A DNA stretch of 64,000 nt from Nicotiana tabacum (GCF_000715075.1 NC_134082.1:106370399-106434398), one strand, 5' to 3'; numbered from the stretch's first letter, positions 24,831 through 36,072 are shown. Notes: a model not told the origin generated them from the sequence alone. Translations and numbers: made by a program.

Positions 24831-25535
24831 AGAACTGGAATACACCAGCACATTCCTAAATCTACATTTCACTTCGTAGCCTATCTAAAATACACCCGAG
24901 CCCTCGAGGCTCTAAACCAAATATGTGCACAAGTCTAAAAATATCATACAAACGTGCTCGCGCGATCAAATTACCAAAGTAATACATAGAACTACAATTT
25001 GTGCATCAAATCAAAGGAAATTTTCAAGAAAACTCACGAAGTTCTAATTTCACCACCGGACGTCTTAATCACGTCAAACCAACTCTGTTTCTCACCAAAT
25101 TTGATAGACAAGTCATAAATATAGTAATAAACCTATATCGGGTTTCGGAACCAAAATACAGACCCGATATCAATAAAGTCAAACTTTCAAAATCATTAAG
25201 CATTTAAACTTTCAAATTTCAACAAAGTGCGATAACTCAGGCTAGGGACTTCTGAATTCGATTCCGGACATATGTCCAAGTCCCAAATTACGAAACGAAC
25301 CCACCAGGATCGTTAAAACAAGAATCTGGGTCTGTTCGCTCAAAACATTGATCGAAGTCAACTCAAATGGATTTTTAGGTAAAGTTTTATATTTTTCTTA
25401 GTTTTTAACATAAAAGCTTTCCGGAAAAATACCCAAACTGTGCACGTAAATCGAAGAGGGCTAAAATAAGGTATTTAAGGCTTCAAAGTGTAGAACAAGG
25501 TTCTAAAACATAAGATAACCAATCGGGTCATCACA

Positions 25536-27200
25536 TTCTCTACCTCTAAAACAATCGTTCATCCTCGAACAGATATAGAAAATTACCTGGACTGGTGAAA
25601 AGGTATGGATATGTACTTCGCATGTTCGACTCGAACTCCTAAGTAGCTGCCTCGACGGGCTGACCTCTCCACTTCACTCAAACTGAAGGACAACTCTTCG
25701 ACCTCAACTGACGAACCTGCCGGGCTAGAATAGCCACCGGCTACTCCTCATAAGTCAAATCCTTGTCCAACTAGACAGAGTTGAAATCTAACAAGTGGGA
25801 CGGATCACCGTGATACTTCCGGATCATGGACACATGGAACACATGATGAACTGCTAATAAACCAGGTGGCAATGCAAGCCTGTAAGCCATCTCTCCCACT
25901 CTCTCAAGAATCCCAAAAGGCCTGATATACCTAGGGCGGCTCAACTTGCCCTTTTTTTTGAACCTCATCACACCCTTCATGGGTAATACCCAGAGCAACA
26001 CTCTCTCTCCGACCATGAATGCAACATCACAAACTCTACCGTCGGCATACTCTTCTGCCTGGACTGAGCTATGTGAAGTTGATCCTGAATAATCTTGACC
26101 TTATCCAAGGAATCTTGTACTAAATCTGTACCCATCAACTGAGCCTCCCCCAGCTCGAACCATCCAACTAGTGATCTGCATCTCCTACCATATAATGCCT
26201 CATAGGGAGCCATCTAAATGCTCGACTGGTAGCTGTTGCTGTAGGCGAACTCCACAAGTGGCAAGAACTAATCCCAAGGACCTACAAAGTCTATAACACA
26301 AGCGCAGAGCATATCCTCCAATTTATGAATAGTGCGCTCAGACTGTCCGTCCGTCTAAGGATGAAATGTTGTGCTAAGCTCAACCTACGTGCCCAACTCA
26401 CATTGTATCGCCCGCCAGATGTGAGGTGAACTGTGTATCTTGATCAGAAATGATAGACACGGGCACACCGTGAAGACGAACGATCTCGCGGATGAAAATC
26501 TCTACCAACCGCTTTGAAGAATAGGTAACTGCCACGGGAATAAAATGCGCTGACCTGGTCAGCCTGTCCACAATGACCCAAACTGCATCGAACTTCCTCT
26601 GAGTCTGTAGGAGTCCAACAACAAAATCCATAGTGATACGCTCCCACTTCCACTTAGAAATCTCTAACTTCTGAAGCAAACCACCAGGTCTTTAATGATC
26701 ATACTTTACCTGCTAACAAATTAGACATCGAGCTACATATGCAACTATATCCTTCTTTATCCTCCTCCACCAATAATGTTGCCGTAAGTCCTGATACATC
26801 TTGGCGGCACCCAAATGAATAGAATACTGGAAACCATGGGCCTCCTTAAGAATCAACTCACTAAGTCCATCCACATTAGGCACACAAACACGACCCTGAA
26901 TCCTCAAAACTCCATCATCTACAACAGTAACCTGCTTGACATCACCATGCCGCACTATGTCCCTAAGGACAAGCAAGTGAGGGTCATCATACTGCCGCTC
27001 CCTGATGCGCTCAAACAAAGAAGATCGAGCGACTACACAAGCTAGAACATGACTGGGCTCAGAAACATCCAACCTCACAAACTGATTGGCCAAATCCTGA
27101 ACATCTAATGCAAGTGGCATCTCACTGACTGGAATGTACACAATGCTGCCCATGCTCACTGACTTTCCACTCAAGGCATCGGCCACTACATTAGTCTTCC
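25536..27200 (-). pseudogene. Chromovirus pol fragment: RNase H end, integrase, chromodomain-like tail
   Basis: Minus strand from about 27200. The end of the RNase H linker (ADALSGKS) leads to the integrase HHCC finger (EAHGF...IHLG...CLIC) at about 26720-26890 and then the core with MDFVVGL (first Asp, near 26630) and IISDQDTQF (second Asp, near 26450). The third catalytic residue lies in a scrambled stretch. A GPY/F-like segment (RPFGILERVGEMAYRLALPP) sits near 25900 and the tail resembles a chromodomain (VAILARQVRQLRSKS, then VKWRGQPVEAAT). Several CAG codons are now TAG or TAA. The integrase would insert cDNA, and the chromodomain would bias target choice toward heterochromatin. Confidence 0.85.
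25556..25571 (-). promoter_or_regulatory. Pre-PPT hairpin, TGTTC-GAGGAT-GAACG
   Basis: On the minus strand, a 5-bp stem (one T-G pair) with loop GAGGAT lies 20 nt upstream of the 3' LTR, with the polypurine tract GAGGTAGAGAA between. Confidence 0.7.
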
Positions 27201-27201
27201 T

Positions 27202-27548
27202 TTAACCCTAATTAACTCAATATTGTTCATAAACCACTTTATCACTTGGTTTCTTCTTGAAAGTTAGAACGCGCTACCAAGTAACTTAAGTCTTAAATAA
27301 ACAGAAACAAACAAAGAATAGATTTTCAATCATCAAATATAAGCGATTTGGAAAAATTACGAAGTTAGTGTTGAGATTGCCACCTCTATTCTTGTCGAGT
27401 TCAAACCAAACAAATGCAACTAGCGTTTATCGTGGGCACGATAACTGGTACACCAGAGGTGCATCCTTCCCGGTCCTATCGTACTAGGGAAAGGTCCTCT
27501 CAATTCTCTAACACCCACACCGAATATGGCTAGGTATGATTCTTTTTC
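27202..27548 (+). other. Block B of duplicated segment, part 1
   Basis: This repeats 7704-7934 with small changes and a 106-bp plastid insertion. It joins the broken pol of the element on its left with no linker, marking the duplication junction. Confidence 0.85.
27424..27529 (-). pseudogene. Nuclear plastid DNA insert: fragment of 23S rRNA gene
   Basis: On the minus strand it reads through CCTTTCCCTAGTACG, GGACCGGGAAGGATGCACC and TCTGGTGTACCAGTTATCGT, the conserved sarcin-ricin-proximal 3' part of plastid 23S rRNA. Block A has CTAGCTAG at this place and no insert, so it entered block B after duplication or was lost from A. Differences from the plastid type I remember (such as GATAGG for GAGAGG) suggest decay. 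It is not a functional rRNA. Confidence 0.85.
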
Positions 27549-28274
27549 TGTGATGACCCAAAAGGTCATCACTTGTTTTAAAATAAAATTTTGCATTCTG
27601 AGGCCTTAAAAAATCTCTTTTAGCATCACCTCAGTTTGCGAGCGCAGTCCGGGCATGTAGCCGGAAAGCTATATGTGAAAATCTGTAAAAAAAATGATAA
27701 ATTTTTACTATAAAATGAATTAATTTGACTACGGTCAACATTTTAGGTAAACGGACCCGGATCCATAATTTGACTGTCCCGAAAGGTCCGTAAGAAAATA
27801 AGAGACTTGGGCGTATGCCCGAAATCAAATTTCGAGGTCTCAAGTCCGAAAAATGAATTTTTAAAGGAAATTGTTTTCTGAAAAAAAATATAAAGGTTTC
27901 TGAAAGAGAAATGTTATGTGAAACCTGTGTTATCGGGCCCGTATTATGGTTCCAAAGCCAGGTACATGTTCGATTAATTTAGGTGTGTTGTCGGTAAAGT
28001 TTGGTAAGAAACGGAATCCATTTGATGTGATTCGGACCTTAAATGCAAAATTTGATGTTTAAAGAAGTTTTGAGAAATTTCATTGATGTGAGGTTTAATT
28101 CGATGTTCATGAGGTTATTTTGGTGATTTGAGAACACGGATAAGTCCATAGGATGTTTTTGAGGTTGTGTGTATGTTTGGTTTGGAGCCCCGAGGGCTCA
28201 GGTGAGTTTTGGATAGGCCGGGGGGTGTATTTTGAACTTAGAAAAATTGTAGATTTCTCAGATGGTGTATCAGG

Positions 28275-28470
28275 TCTGCAGGCTTCGCAAATGCGACAAA
28301 CAATCGCAAATGCGAAAGAAGTGGAATGGCAGCCTGAGTCGCAAATGCGACTTCATCCTCGCAAATGCGATTTCGCATTTGCGAACAGCCTCTCGCAAAT
28401 GCGATGATAGCTGGAAGGCTGATGTATTGCAAATGCGAAAGTCCAAGTTTCCTGAAGGGTTCGCAAATGC
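28275..28470 (+). repeat. TCGCAAATGCGA palindromic word array (5' LTR)
   Basis: Nine or so words, ending about 70 bp before the TATA-like box. The 3' LTR copy has about two more units. Confidence 0.85.
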
Positions 28471-28540
28471 GAGCCCTGTTTCACAATTCCCAACTTAGCA
28501 GAGCTCGAGGTTCACAATTCCCACATCTGCGACCTGCAAC

Positions 28541-28550
28541 TTTTATACTT
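28541..28550 (+). promoter_or_regulatory. Probable TATA box of LTR promoter
   Basis: TTTTATACTT lies just after the word array and in the same position in the 3' LTR (44193-44202). In the related element it is at 54951-54960 (minus). No transcript evidence is available. Confidence 0.5.
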
Positions 28551-29254
28551 AGCCGAAAATCAACCATTTTTTCATATCCTCTCAAAACATAAACACTCTA
28601 GGGCGATTTTTCAAAGGCTTCTTCATCTCCAAATCAATTGTAAGTCATTTTAACTAGTTTTCTTCAATCATTAACATCTTTTAATATGATTTCAACTCAA
28701 AATCAATGATTTTCATGGTGGAATTTGGGTGTTTTGGGTAGAACCTAGGTTTTTCAAACAATTAGGGATTTGGACCTCGATTTGAGGTCCAATTTCAAAA
28801 CAAATTATATATTTGGGTTCGTGGGGGAATGGGTAATCGGGTTTTGGTTCGAACCTCGGGTTTTGACCATGTGAGCCAGGGGCGATTTTTGACATTTTAG
28901 GCAAAACTTTGGAAAATTTATTTTCATGCATCCGAATTGATTCATTTAGCGTTTATTGATGTAACTAAGTAACTTGTGGCTAGATTCGAGCGAATTGGTG
29001 GTGGAATCAAGGGGTAAAGCTATAATTGAAATGTGAATTGTGTTCGTGGCATCGAGGTAAGTGTTTGGTCTAACCTTAGCTTGAGGGATTAGGAATTGTG
29101 TCTTATTTGCTACATGTTAATTATGAAGTACGACGTATAGGCATGGTAACGAGTATCTATACGTTGGTGTCAAGCATGCCCGTGGGTCTTGTATTATAAT
29201 TGTTATGATTCCATTATGGTTTATTGTGCCTCACATGTTATTATCATCATTGTT

Positions 29255-29400
29255 CTATTGCCGGGACGTTTGTTTGATATTATTTTTCCCTTGCCGGGAT
29301 ATTGATGAAATATTATTGTTCCTTTGCCGGGATGTTGAAATATTAATGTTCCCTTGCCGGGAAGTTGTTATATTGTTCTTGTACCCTTGCCGAGATTCTT
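29255..29400 (+). repeat. 33-bp minisatellite (CCCTTGCCGGGATGTT)
   Basis: Four to five copies with a CCCTTGCCGGG core. The period of 33 is a multiple of three, which creates a spurious repetitive reading frame. Confidence 0.85.
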
Positions 29401-29410
29401 TGTGATTATT

Positions 29411-29800
29411 GTTGATATGAAATGGGAGCGGGTGGCACGCCTGCCATAAGATAAATAAAATGGGAGTGGGTGGCATGCCTGCCACGAGACATTTCAAATA
29501 GGAGCGGGTGGCATGCCTGCCACGAGATATTTAAAATGGGAGCGGGTGGCACGCCTGCCACAAGATATATGAAATGGGAGCGGGTGGTACGCCTGCCACA
29601 AGATACTTAAAATGGGAGCGGGTGGCATGCCTGCCACAAGATATTTGAAATGGGAGCGGGTGGCACGCCTGCCACGAGATACTTGAAATGGGAGCGGGTG
29701 GCACGCCTTCCACAAGATATGTGAAATGGAATCGGGTTGCATGCCTGCAACGAGATAAATGAATTGGGATCAGGTTGCATGCCTGCAACAAGATGTGAAA
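29411..29800 (+). repeat. 38-bp minisatellite (GGGTGGCACGCCTGCCAC)
   Basis: About ten copies of a 38-bp unit. Each contains GTGGCA-CGCC-TGCCAC, a 6-bp stem with 4-nt loop. The last two copies are divergent (GGTTGCATGCCTGCAAC) but keep the stem by compensating change. Confidence 0.9.
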
Positions 29801-30524
29801 TGAAAGTGAATTCTGCCTTCGTTTTTCCTTACCCTTATCAGTAGTTGGATTTTGGTTCCTTTATAATTCTCTTGATATTCTATTGTTACCTGTTATTCCC
29901 TGAAGCATGTTTTCCCCCTCCCATCTTTACTTGTTTATTTTTGCTTTACTTTCCGCTGCATATTATATAACTCCACAGGTTTATTTGGTAGTCTAGTCCT
30001 AGACTCATCACTACTTCGTCAAGGTTAGGCTAGGGACTTACCAGCACATGGGGTCGATTGTGCTGATACTACACTCTACACTATATGTAGATCCCAGAGC
30101 AGCTCTTGGACCATAGTTTGGAGTCTACCTTCAGTCCACGCGGAGATCCAAGGTAGACCTGCAGGCGTTCGCAGGCCCTAGCGTCTCCTCTATCTTTTAT
30201 TTCCTGTTTCATCTTTCTGCTTCAGAAACAGTGTGTCTTTTATTTTCAGACCTTGTATTTAGCAGTCTTAGACCGTCTATGGTATTGTGACACTAGGTTT
30301 TTAGTGATTAAAGCTTAAGGAGTTGTAATAGATATAGATTTCAGATATTTTATTATTTTCTTCCGCTTAATTTAAATTTTCGCTGTTTTTACGTTATCGC
30401 TTTACGTTTGTAAAAAGAAATAAATTGATAATAAAGTAATTAGTTTAAAGGACTGTCTTGCCTAGCTCATATTAGTAGGCGCCATCACGACTTCCGAGGG
30501 TGGGAAATCCGGGTCGTGACAAGT

Positions 30525-30538
30525 TGGTATCAAAGCTC
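30525..30538 (+). promoter_or_regulatory. Primer-binding site (tRNA-iMet type)
   Basis: TGGTATCAAAGCTC, 3 nt after the 5' LTR. The equivalent site in the last element is at 62481-62494 on the minus strand. Confidence 0.85.
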
Positions 30539-30720
30539 TAGGTTATATGGGTCTCACAGTACACATACAAGCTTAGTAGAGTCTAAGGGATCAGTACGGA
30601 GACATCTGTATTTATCCCCCAGAGGCTACAGAGTTAGGAAAAAACTTTACATTTGTTCTTTCCTATCGTGTTGTTTGGTTTCTCAAGGCTAATTGAAATT
30701 CTACTCTGTTCTTTCGTAGA

Positions 30721-31972
30721 TGGCGAGAATACGCGCTTCCTCATCCACTGACCAGCAGCCCGAGCCCCCAGCAGCACCTCCCATGAGGGGCAAAGGCCGA
30801 GGCTGAGGTCGTGCTAGAGGCCGAGGCAGGGGCAGAGCTTAGCCCAGAGTAGCAGCACCAGAGGCAGAGCCTTAGGTTGATTTTGATGATGAGGTTCCGG
30901 CCCCGGCTGTTCTGGTGGGCCCAGCTCAGGTCCTAGAGGGGTTTATTGCTACCCCAGTACTCCAGAATGCTCTGTTCCGTCTAGTGGGCCTTATGGAGAG
31001 TGTCACCCGGGCAGGTTTACTCCCTGTAGCACCAACAGTCTCTCAGGCTATAGGAGGAGCCCAGACTCCTGCCACTCACACTTCGGAGCAGGTAGCTCCT
31101 CAGTTTCAGACTCCAGCGGTTCAACCAGTTGGAGCAGATCAGCCGGGTGTGGTAGCTCAGACCGGTGATGGAGCAGCTATGTTTGTCGATGCTTTGTGGA
31201 GGTTGGACAGGTTTACCAAGCTCTTCACTACTACTTTCAGCGGTGCATCTACTGAGGATTCCCAGGATTATCTAGACAGCTGTCATGATGTTCTCAGGAA
31301 CATGGGGATAGTTGAGACCAACGGGGTCGATTTTGCTACTTTTCGCTTGTCTGGATCTGCCAAGACTTGGTGGAGAGATTATTGTTTGGCTAGACCAGCC
31401 GGATCACCAGCATTGACTTGGGAGTAGTTTACTCAACTATTTCTGGAGAAGTTGCTCCCCATCACTTAGAGAGAGGCCTATCGGAGGTAGTTTGAGTGTC
31501 TCCAGCAGGGTTCTATGACTGTTACCCAGTATGAGACCAGCTTCATCGACTTGGCTCGTCATGCTCTTATCATACTTCCTACAGAGAGAGAGAGGATGAG
31601 GAGGTTCATTGAGGGACTTATTCAGCCGATTCGTCTTCAGATGGCTAGGGAGACAAGGAGTGAGATTTCCTTCCAAGAGGCGGCCAATATGGCCCGGAGA
31701 GTTGAGATGGTTCTATCGCAGGGAGGTGGTCAGGGGTCTAACAAGAGGCCTCATCATTCAGGCCGATTCAGTGGTACCTCATTTGGAGGTAGGGATTCGT
31801 ATGGTAGAGGCCATCCTTCCAGGCCTTTTTAGTCAGTGCTTCAAGTTTCTCACGGTGCTTTAGGTGGTCGTGGTTCCCACATTATAGTATTCTGATTAGC
31901 AGTCCTATAGTGCACCACTAGCTCCTATCAGTGCACCACCGCTTCAGAGTTTCCAGGATCGTCAGCCCCAGT
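30721..31972 (+). pseudogene. gag of the large chromovirus
   Basis: It starts ATGGCGAGAATACGCGC (MARIRASSST), followed by a Pro- and Arg/Gly-rich N-terminus. The retrotransposon gag domain lies at about 31190-31690: FVDALWRLDRF, LSGSAKTWWRDY and MTVTQYETSFIDLARHA. Stops lie within an otherwise continuous frame at about 30806, 30841, 30873, 31426, 31468, 31489 and 31831. Six are TAG where the sister element has CAG and one is TGA for CGA. Gag would form the cytoplasmic particle that packages element RNA. The matching gag at 59590-62301 lacks most of these stops. Confidence 0.85.
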
Positions 31973-33490
31973 AGCTGAAGGCTTGTTTTACTTATGGCGA
32001 CACAAGGCACATTGCTAGGTATTGCCCTCGAGCACCGAGTAGCTCTCAGCATCAGGGTTCCCGTGCAATGGTTCAAGCACCGAGTGTTCCACAACTCGCC
32101 CAGCCATCTAGAGGTGGAGGTAGAGGTATTAGAGGTGGAGCTCAGGCCGCTAGATGTGGAGGCCAGCCAGCAGTAGGCCGTCCTAGAGATGTAGTTCAGG
32201 GTGGTGGGGCCCAGCCCCGATGTTATGCTCTTCCAGCCAGGCCCGAGGCTGAGGCTTCCGATGCAGTTATCACAGGTACGGTTCTGGTTTGTGATAGAGA
32301 TGCTTCAGTGTTATTTGATCCAGGGTCTATCTACTCGTATGTGCCATCTTAGTTTGTACCATATCTGGTCATGCCTAGTGATTTTTTGAGTGCTTCTGTT
32401 TATGTGTCCACGCCGGTGGGTGATTCTATTGTGGTAGATCGAGTCCATCATTCATGTATAGTTGTGATTGGGGTCTTGAGACTCGTGTATATTTGTTACT
32501 TCTGGACATGGTTGATTTTGACGTCATATTGGGGATGGACTGGTTATCACCTTACCACTCTATCTTGGACTGTCATGCCAAGACTATGACCTTAGCCTTG
32601 CCGAGTTTGCCTCGTTTAGAGTGGAGAGGGACTCCTGGTCATTCTACCTGCATTGGTATCTCGTATGTGAAGGCTCGGCGTATGGTCGAGAAGGGGTGTT
32701 TGGCCTATTTGGTCTATGTTTGTAATTCTAGTGCTGAGGTTCCATCTATTGATTATGTCCCTGTTGTTCGTGAGTTTCCTGAGGTATTCCCTTCAGATCT
32801 GTCGGGTATGACGCCCGACAGGGATATTGACTTTTGCATTGATTTGACTCTAGGCACTCAGCCCATTTTTATTTCGCCGTATCATATGGCCCCCCATGAG
32901 TTGAAAGAGTTGAAGGAGCAGTTGCAACACTTGCTTGAGAAGGGTTTCATTAGACTCAGTGTTTCGCTTTGGGTGCGCCAGTGTCGTTTGTTAAGAATAA
33001 GGATGGGTCGATGAGGATGTGTATTGATTACCAGCATTTGAACAAGGTTACAATCAAGAATAAGTATCCATTGCCAAGGATTGATTATTTGTTTAATTAG
33101 CTTCAGGGTGCCAAAGTATTTTCGAAGATTGACTTGAGATTTGGCTACCATCAGTTGAGGATTAGGGCATCTGATGTCCCTAAGACAGCTTTTCGCACTC
33201 AATATGGGCATTACGAGTTCTTGGTGATGTCATTCGGGTTGACAAATAACCCGGTAGCTTTTATGGATTTGATGAACCGAGTGTTTAGTCCTTAATTGGA
33301 TTCTTTCGTGATCGTCTTCATTGATGATATTTTGATATATTCCCGCTGCCGGGAGGAGCACGAGTAGCATCTTAGAGTGGTTCTCTAGACCTTGAGGGAT
33401 ATTCAGTTATATGCTAAGTTCTCGAAGTGTGAGTTCTGGTTGGATTCAGTTGCATTCCTAGGTCATGTTGTATCAGTAGAGGGTATTCAC
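31973..33490 (+). pseudogene. CCHC knuckle, protease and RT of the large chromovirus
   Basis: The knuckle at about 31985-32030 is damaged: CFTYGDTRHIARYC has Tyr for the second Cys and Arg for the Gly before His. The protease motif is LFDPGSIYSYV near 32315 (active-site Asp). RT follows: a one-base loss near 32965 shifts the frame, then [11 protein letters not shown] near 33125, [10 protein letters not shown] near 33220 and the catalytic FIDDILIYS at 33317-33343. TAG codons at 33098, 33292, 33365 and 33389 interrupt it. The products would process the polyprotein and copy RNA to DNA. Inactive. Confidence 0.85.
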
Positions 33491-34228
33491 GTTGATCCAA
33501 GAAGATATACCATCATCAGCTACAGAGATTTGGAGTTTCTTAGGGTTGGCAGGCTACTATCGTTGGTTCGTGGAGGGGTTTTCATCTATCGCAGCCCCGA
33601 GGACCAGGTTGACTCAGAAGGGTGCCCAGTTTAGATGGTCAGATGAGTGTGAGGCGAGCTTTCAGAAGCTCAAGACAGTTCTGACTACGGCACTGGTGTT
33701 GGTTTTGCCCACAGGTTCAGGGCCTTATACAGTTTATTGTGATGCATCTCGTATCGAACTTGGTGCAGTGTTGATGCAGGATGGCAAGGTCATTGCTTAG
33801 GCTTTACGGCAGTTGAAGATTCATGAGAAGAACTATCTGGTTCATGATTTGGAGTTGGAAGCCATTGTTCACGCGTTGAATATTTGGAGGCATTATCTGT
33901 ATGGCGTGGCATGTGAGGTGTTCACGGATCACAAGAGTCTACAGTATTTGTTCAAGCAAAAGGAGTTGAATTTGAGGCAGAGGAGGTGGTTGGAGTTGTT
34001 GAAAGATTATGATATCACCATCTTATATCATCCAGGAAAGGCCAATGTGGTGGCCAATACTTTGAGTAGGAAGTCGGCCAGTATGGACAGTCTTGCTTAT
34101 ATTCTGGTCCGTGAGAGACCGTTTGCATTGGATGTTCAGGTTTTGGCCAATCAGTTCATGAGGTTGGATGTTTCTGAGCCCAGCCGTGTGTTAGCTTGCG
34201 CAGTCGTTCGTTCTTCTTTATTAGAGGC
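33491..34228 (+). pseudogene. RT connection and RNase H of the large chromovirus
   Basis: [21 protein letters not shown] leads into an RNase H domain with YCDAS (first Asp), ELEAI (Glu), TDHKSL (Asp) and VVAN, where the sister element has VVAD. The last catalytic Asp is therefore changed to Asn. A TAG interrupts at 33799 and the frame shifts near 33505-33520. RNase H would remove the RNA strand during cDNA synthesis. The domain ends abruptly at SSLLE, where the integrase deletion starts. Confidence 0.85.
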
Positions 34229-34526
34229 TCGTGGGATCAGTTTTTGCCTTTAGCAAAGTTTGCCTACAACAACAACTACCAGTCGAGTATTCAGATGGCT
34301 CCTTATGAGCCTTTATATGATAGGCGGTGTCGGTCTCCGGTTAGATTGTTTGAGCCGGGAGAGGCTCGGTTGTTGGGTACGAATCTGGTTCAGGAGGCCT
34401 TGGACAAGGTCAAGATCATTCCGGATAGGCTTCGTACAGCTCAATTCAGGCAAAAGAGTTATGCCGACCGCAAGGTTCATGATTTGGCATTCATGGTCGG
34501 TGAGCGGGTATTGCTTCGAGTGTCGC
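34229..34526 (+). pseudogene. Integrase remnant: C-terminal part, core deleted
   Basis: After SSLLE the sequence jumps to [26 protein letters not shown], the end of the integrase core. Against the element at 55993-58021, the HHCC finger and the first two Asp of the DDE site are missing, an internal deletion of about 1 kb. It ends at VLLRVS, where the Tat-like element is inserted. The remainder continues at 40516. Confidence 0.85.
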
Positions 34527-35462
34527 TGATCACGCCCAACTCTAGTCTTAAAAATGATAAGCGGTCGATGCAAATATAATTCGGTCTAAATGTTCAGAGT
34601 TGAATCCCATAGAGAACTAAGGCTTAGCTATATCTGTTTAATATTACTGAAAAGACAAGTTTGAACAATTTTCTAAATTATAAAGATTGAGATTTATATT
34701 TCTAACTAATTAACTAGCAAATACTAGAAAACGGTAAAATTATCAACTAACTAGACCAAGGGTTGGAGACTAAATTAAGGAGGTCTAGAGTTAAGATTTT
34801 CCTAATTGTCGGAATCCTTCTAGCTATGTTCCCTATAATTTTGCCAATTTATTCTCTACTGATCGTGAGCACTTTATATGTCGTAATTCTCTCTCGAGCA
34901 ACTACAATAATTTACTAGACATATTCTCTCAAGCTACGCTAGTTGGCTTTATCTAACCGCTCATTATGACCACGTCAAGGCTTTGTTATTTCTAAACCTG
35001 CCTTTAAACCCATTGTATTGATTTCTCACATACGTTAGGAGTGACGTTGTTCTACAACTACCTAAATATGTACTCTCTCTCGAGCAATACACACTAAATA
35101 GGCACAGTCAATTGATGGTTATTCAATCAACAACAACAAATATGTAGTTGAACAAGTAGAGAAATCCAACGGCTCAATTATATAAAAACATAACAAGAAT
35201 TTATCCTACAAAAGGTTCTATCAAAAACCCTAGAAAAAAAATTAGCTATTCATAATAGTATGTAAAAATACAATTCTAAAAGTCATAACCAACAATAAAA
35301 AAAAATAGGAAGAGGAAGGAAAAACTCGTAGAAAAATTCCCCGCCTTGCTCCTATTGTGTCTCTGCCTCCTTAGGTCGAATCTGTGTCAAAAATTGGTCT
35401 CCTCCGCCTCCTTAGGTCTAAATTATGTCAAAAGTATGTCTCCTCCCTCAAAAATACCGTTT

Positions 35463-35475
35463 TCCATTTATATAT
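35463..35475 (-). promoter_or_regulatory. Probable TATA box of Tat-like LTR
   Basis: TATATATAAATGG on the minus strand, about 60 bp after the word cluster. The second LTR has TATATACATGGA at about 39925-39936. Confidence 0.5.
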
Positions 35476-35534
35476 ACCAAGTAGGGTCGGGCCCAAATAA
35501 TTATACCTTCTCCTACGCGAAAAATGACAAGTTT

Positions 35535-35645
35535 CCTGGCCTGGATGGCCGCGACCACGGTCAGGGAACGGCACGGATGCGGTATTAGGCAAGTATACTG
35601 CCTCAACCCGCCTCAGGTCCGCGGTCGCGGTTTCTACCGCATTTC
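35535..35645. repeat. CCGCGGTCGCGG word cluster (Tat-like LTR)
   Basis: Words such as CCGCGACCACGG, CGGATGCGG and CCGCGGTCGCGG lie just upstream (minus strand) of a TATATATAAA box. A decayed copy is at 40010-40095. Confidence 0.75.
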
Positions 35646-36054
35646 TCACCCTGTTTTGCTTGGAATTTAGAAAAACGTAAAACATGAAAGTTGTAGACCT
35701 TTGAGTTACCTTTCCAACCATATATTGTGGAGTCCAAATGGAGCTCTGAACAAAAGGTATATGTATTTTACTAGACAACGTACAATATGCCTACTCAATT
35801 CTCCGTTTTGTTGCTCTATCATCCGTTGATCCTCGAATACGATCCCGGCTTAATTTCTTAGGCTTTTACTCAGACTCCAAAGATCTAAATCACTTGAATT
35901 CATTTCATAACATCTATATAGCTTGGAATCACTCCTACAAGGCATAAAACACACTGTTAGTGCAAAACACTAGCGATTAAAGCGCAAACTCAACTAAAGT
36001 GAAGTAAATTTGAGTGTAATAAGCGACTAAATACGTAATTATAGCATATCATCA

Positions 36055-36067
36055 ACACCCCACACTT
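36055..36067 (-). promoter_or_regulatory. Polypurine tract of Tat-like element
   Basis: AAGTGTGGGGTGT on the minus strand, directly before the 3' LTR. TTTAAGTGTGGGG is a characteristic 3' end in plant Tat/Athila elements. Confidence 0.8.
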
Positions 36068-36072
36068 AAACC

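Larger units (their letters stand above)
22716..25535 (-). repeat. 3' LTR of truncated chromovirus
   Basis: It reads TGTGATGACCC..GGGTCGTGACA on the minus strand and is 2820 bp long. It contains a CATCACCCTTCGTGC-type minisatellite at 23403-23605 and a TCGCAAATGCGA array at 24488-24830. Confidence 0.85.
22716..27200 (-). mobile_element. Truncated chromovirus (3' LTR and end of pol)
   Basis: On the minus strand it comprises the end of RNase H, integrase, a chromodomain-like tail, polypurine tract and 3' LTR. Its 5' part (5' LTR, gag, protease, RT) is missing. The sequence stops near 27200, and block B homology starts at 27202. Block B at 51983 (CTTTTGAGTAATAG) is the empty site for its left end. 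Confidence 0.85.
27549..30521 (+). repeat. 5' LTR of the large chromovirus
   Basis: It is 2973 bp long, TGTGATGACCC to GGGTCGTGACA. It holds a TCGCAAATGCGA array (28275-28470), a TTTATACTT box at 28541, a 33-bp minisatellite (29255-29400) and a 38-bp minisatellite (29411-29800). Confidence 0.9.
34527..36054 (-). repeat. 3' LTR of Tat/Athila-like element
   Basis: 1528 bp, TGATCACGCCC to ATATCATCA on the + strand. It contains the CCGCGGTCGCGG word cluster at 35535-35645 and, downstream on the minus strand, a TATATATAAATGG box at about 35463-35475. Confidence 0.9.

Noticed and set aside
27424..27529. Functional rRNA gene
   Set aside because: Only 106 bp of 23S-like sequence with substitutions; a plastid-derived fragment.
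29411..29800. CRISPR-like array
   Set aside because: The units are directly adjacent with no unique spacers, in an LTR of a plant retrotransposon.
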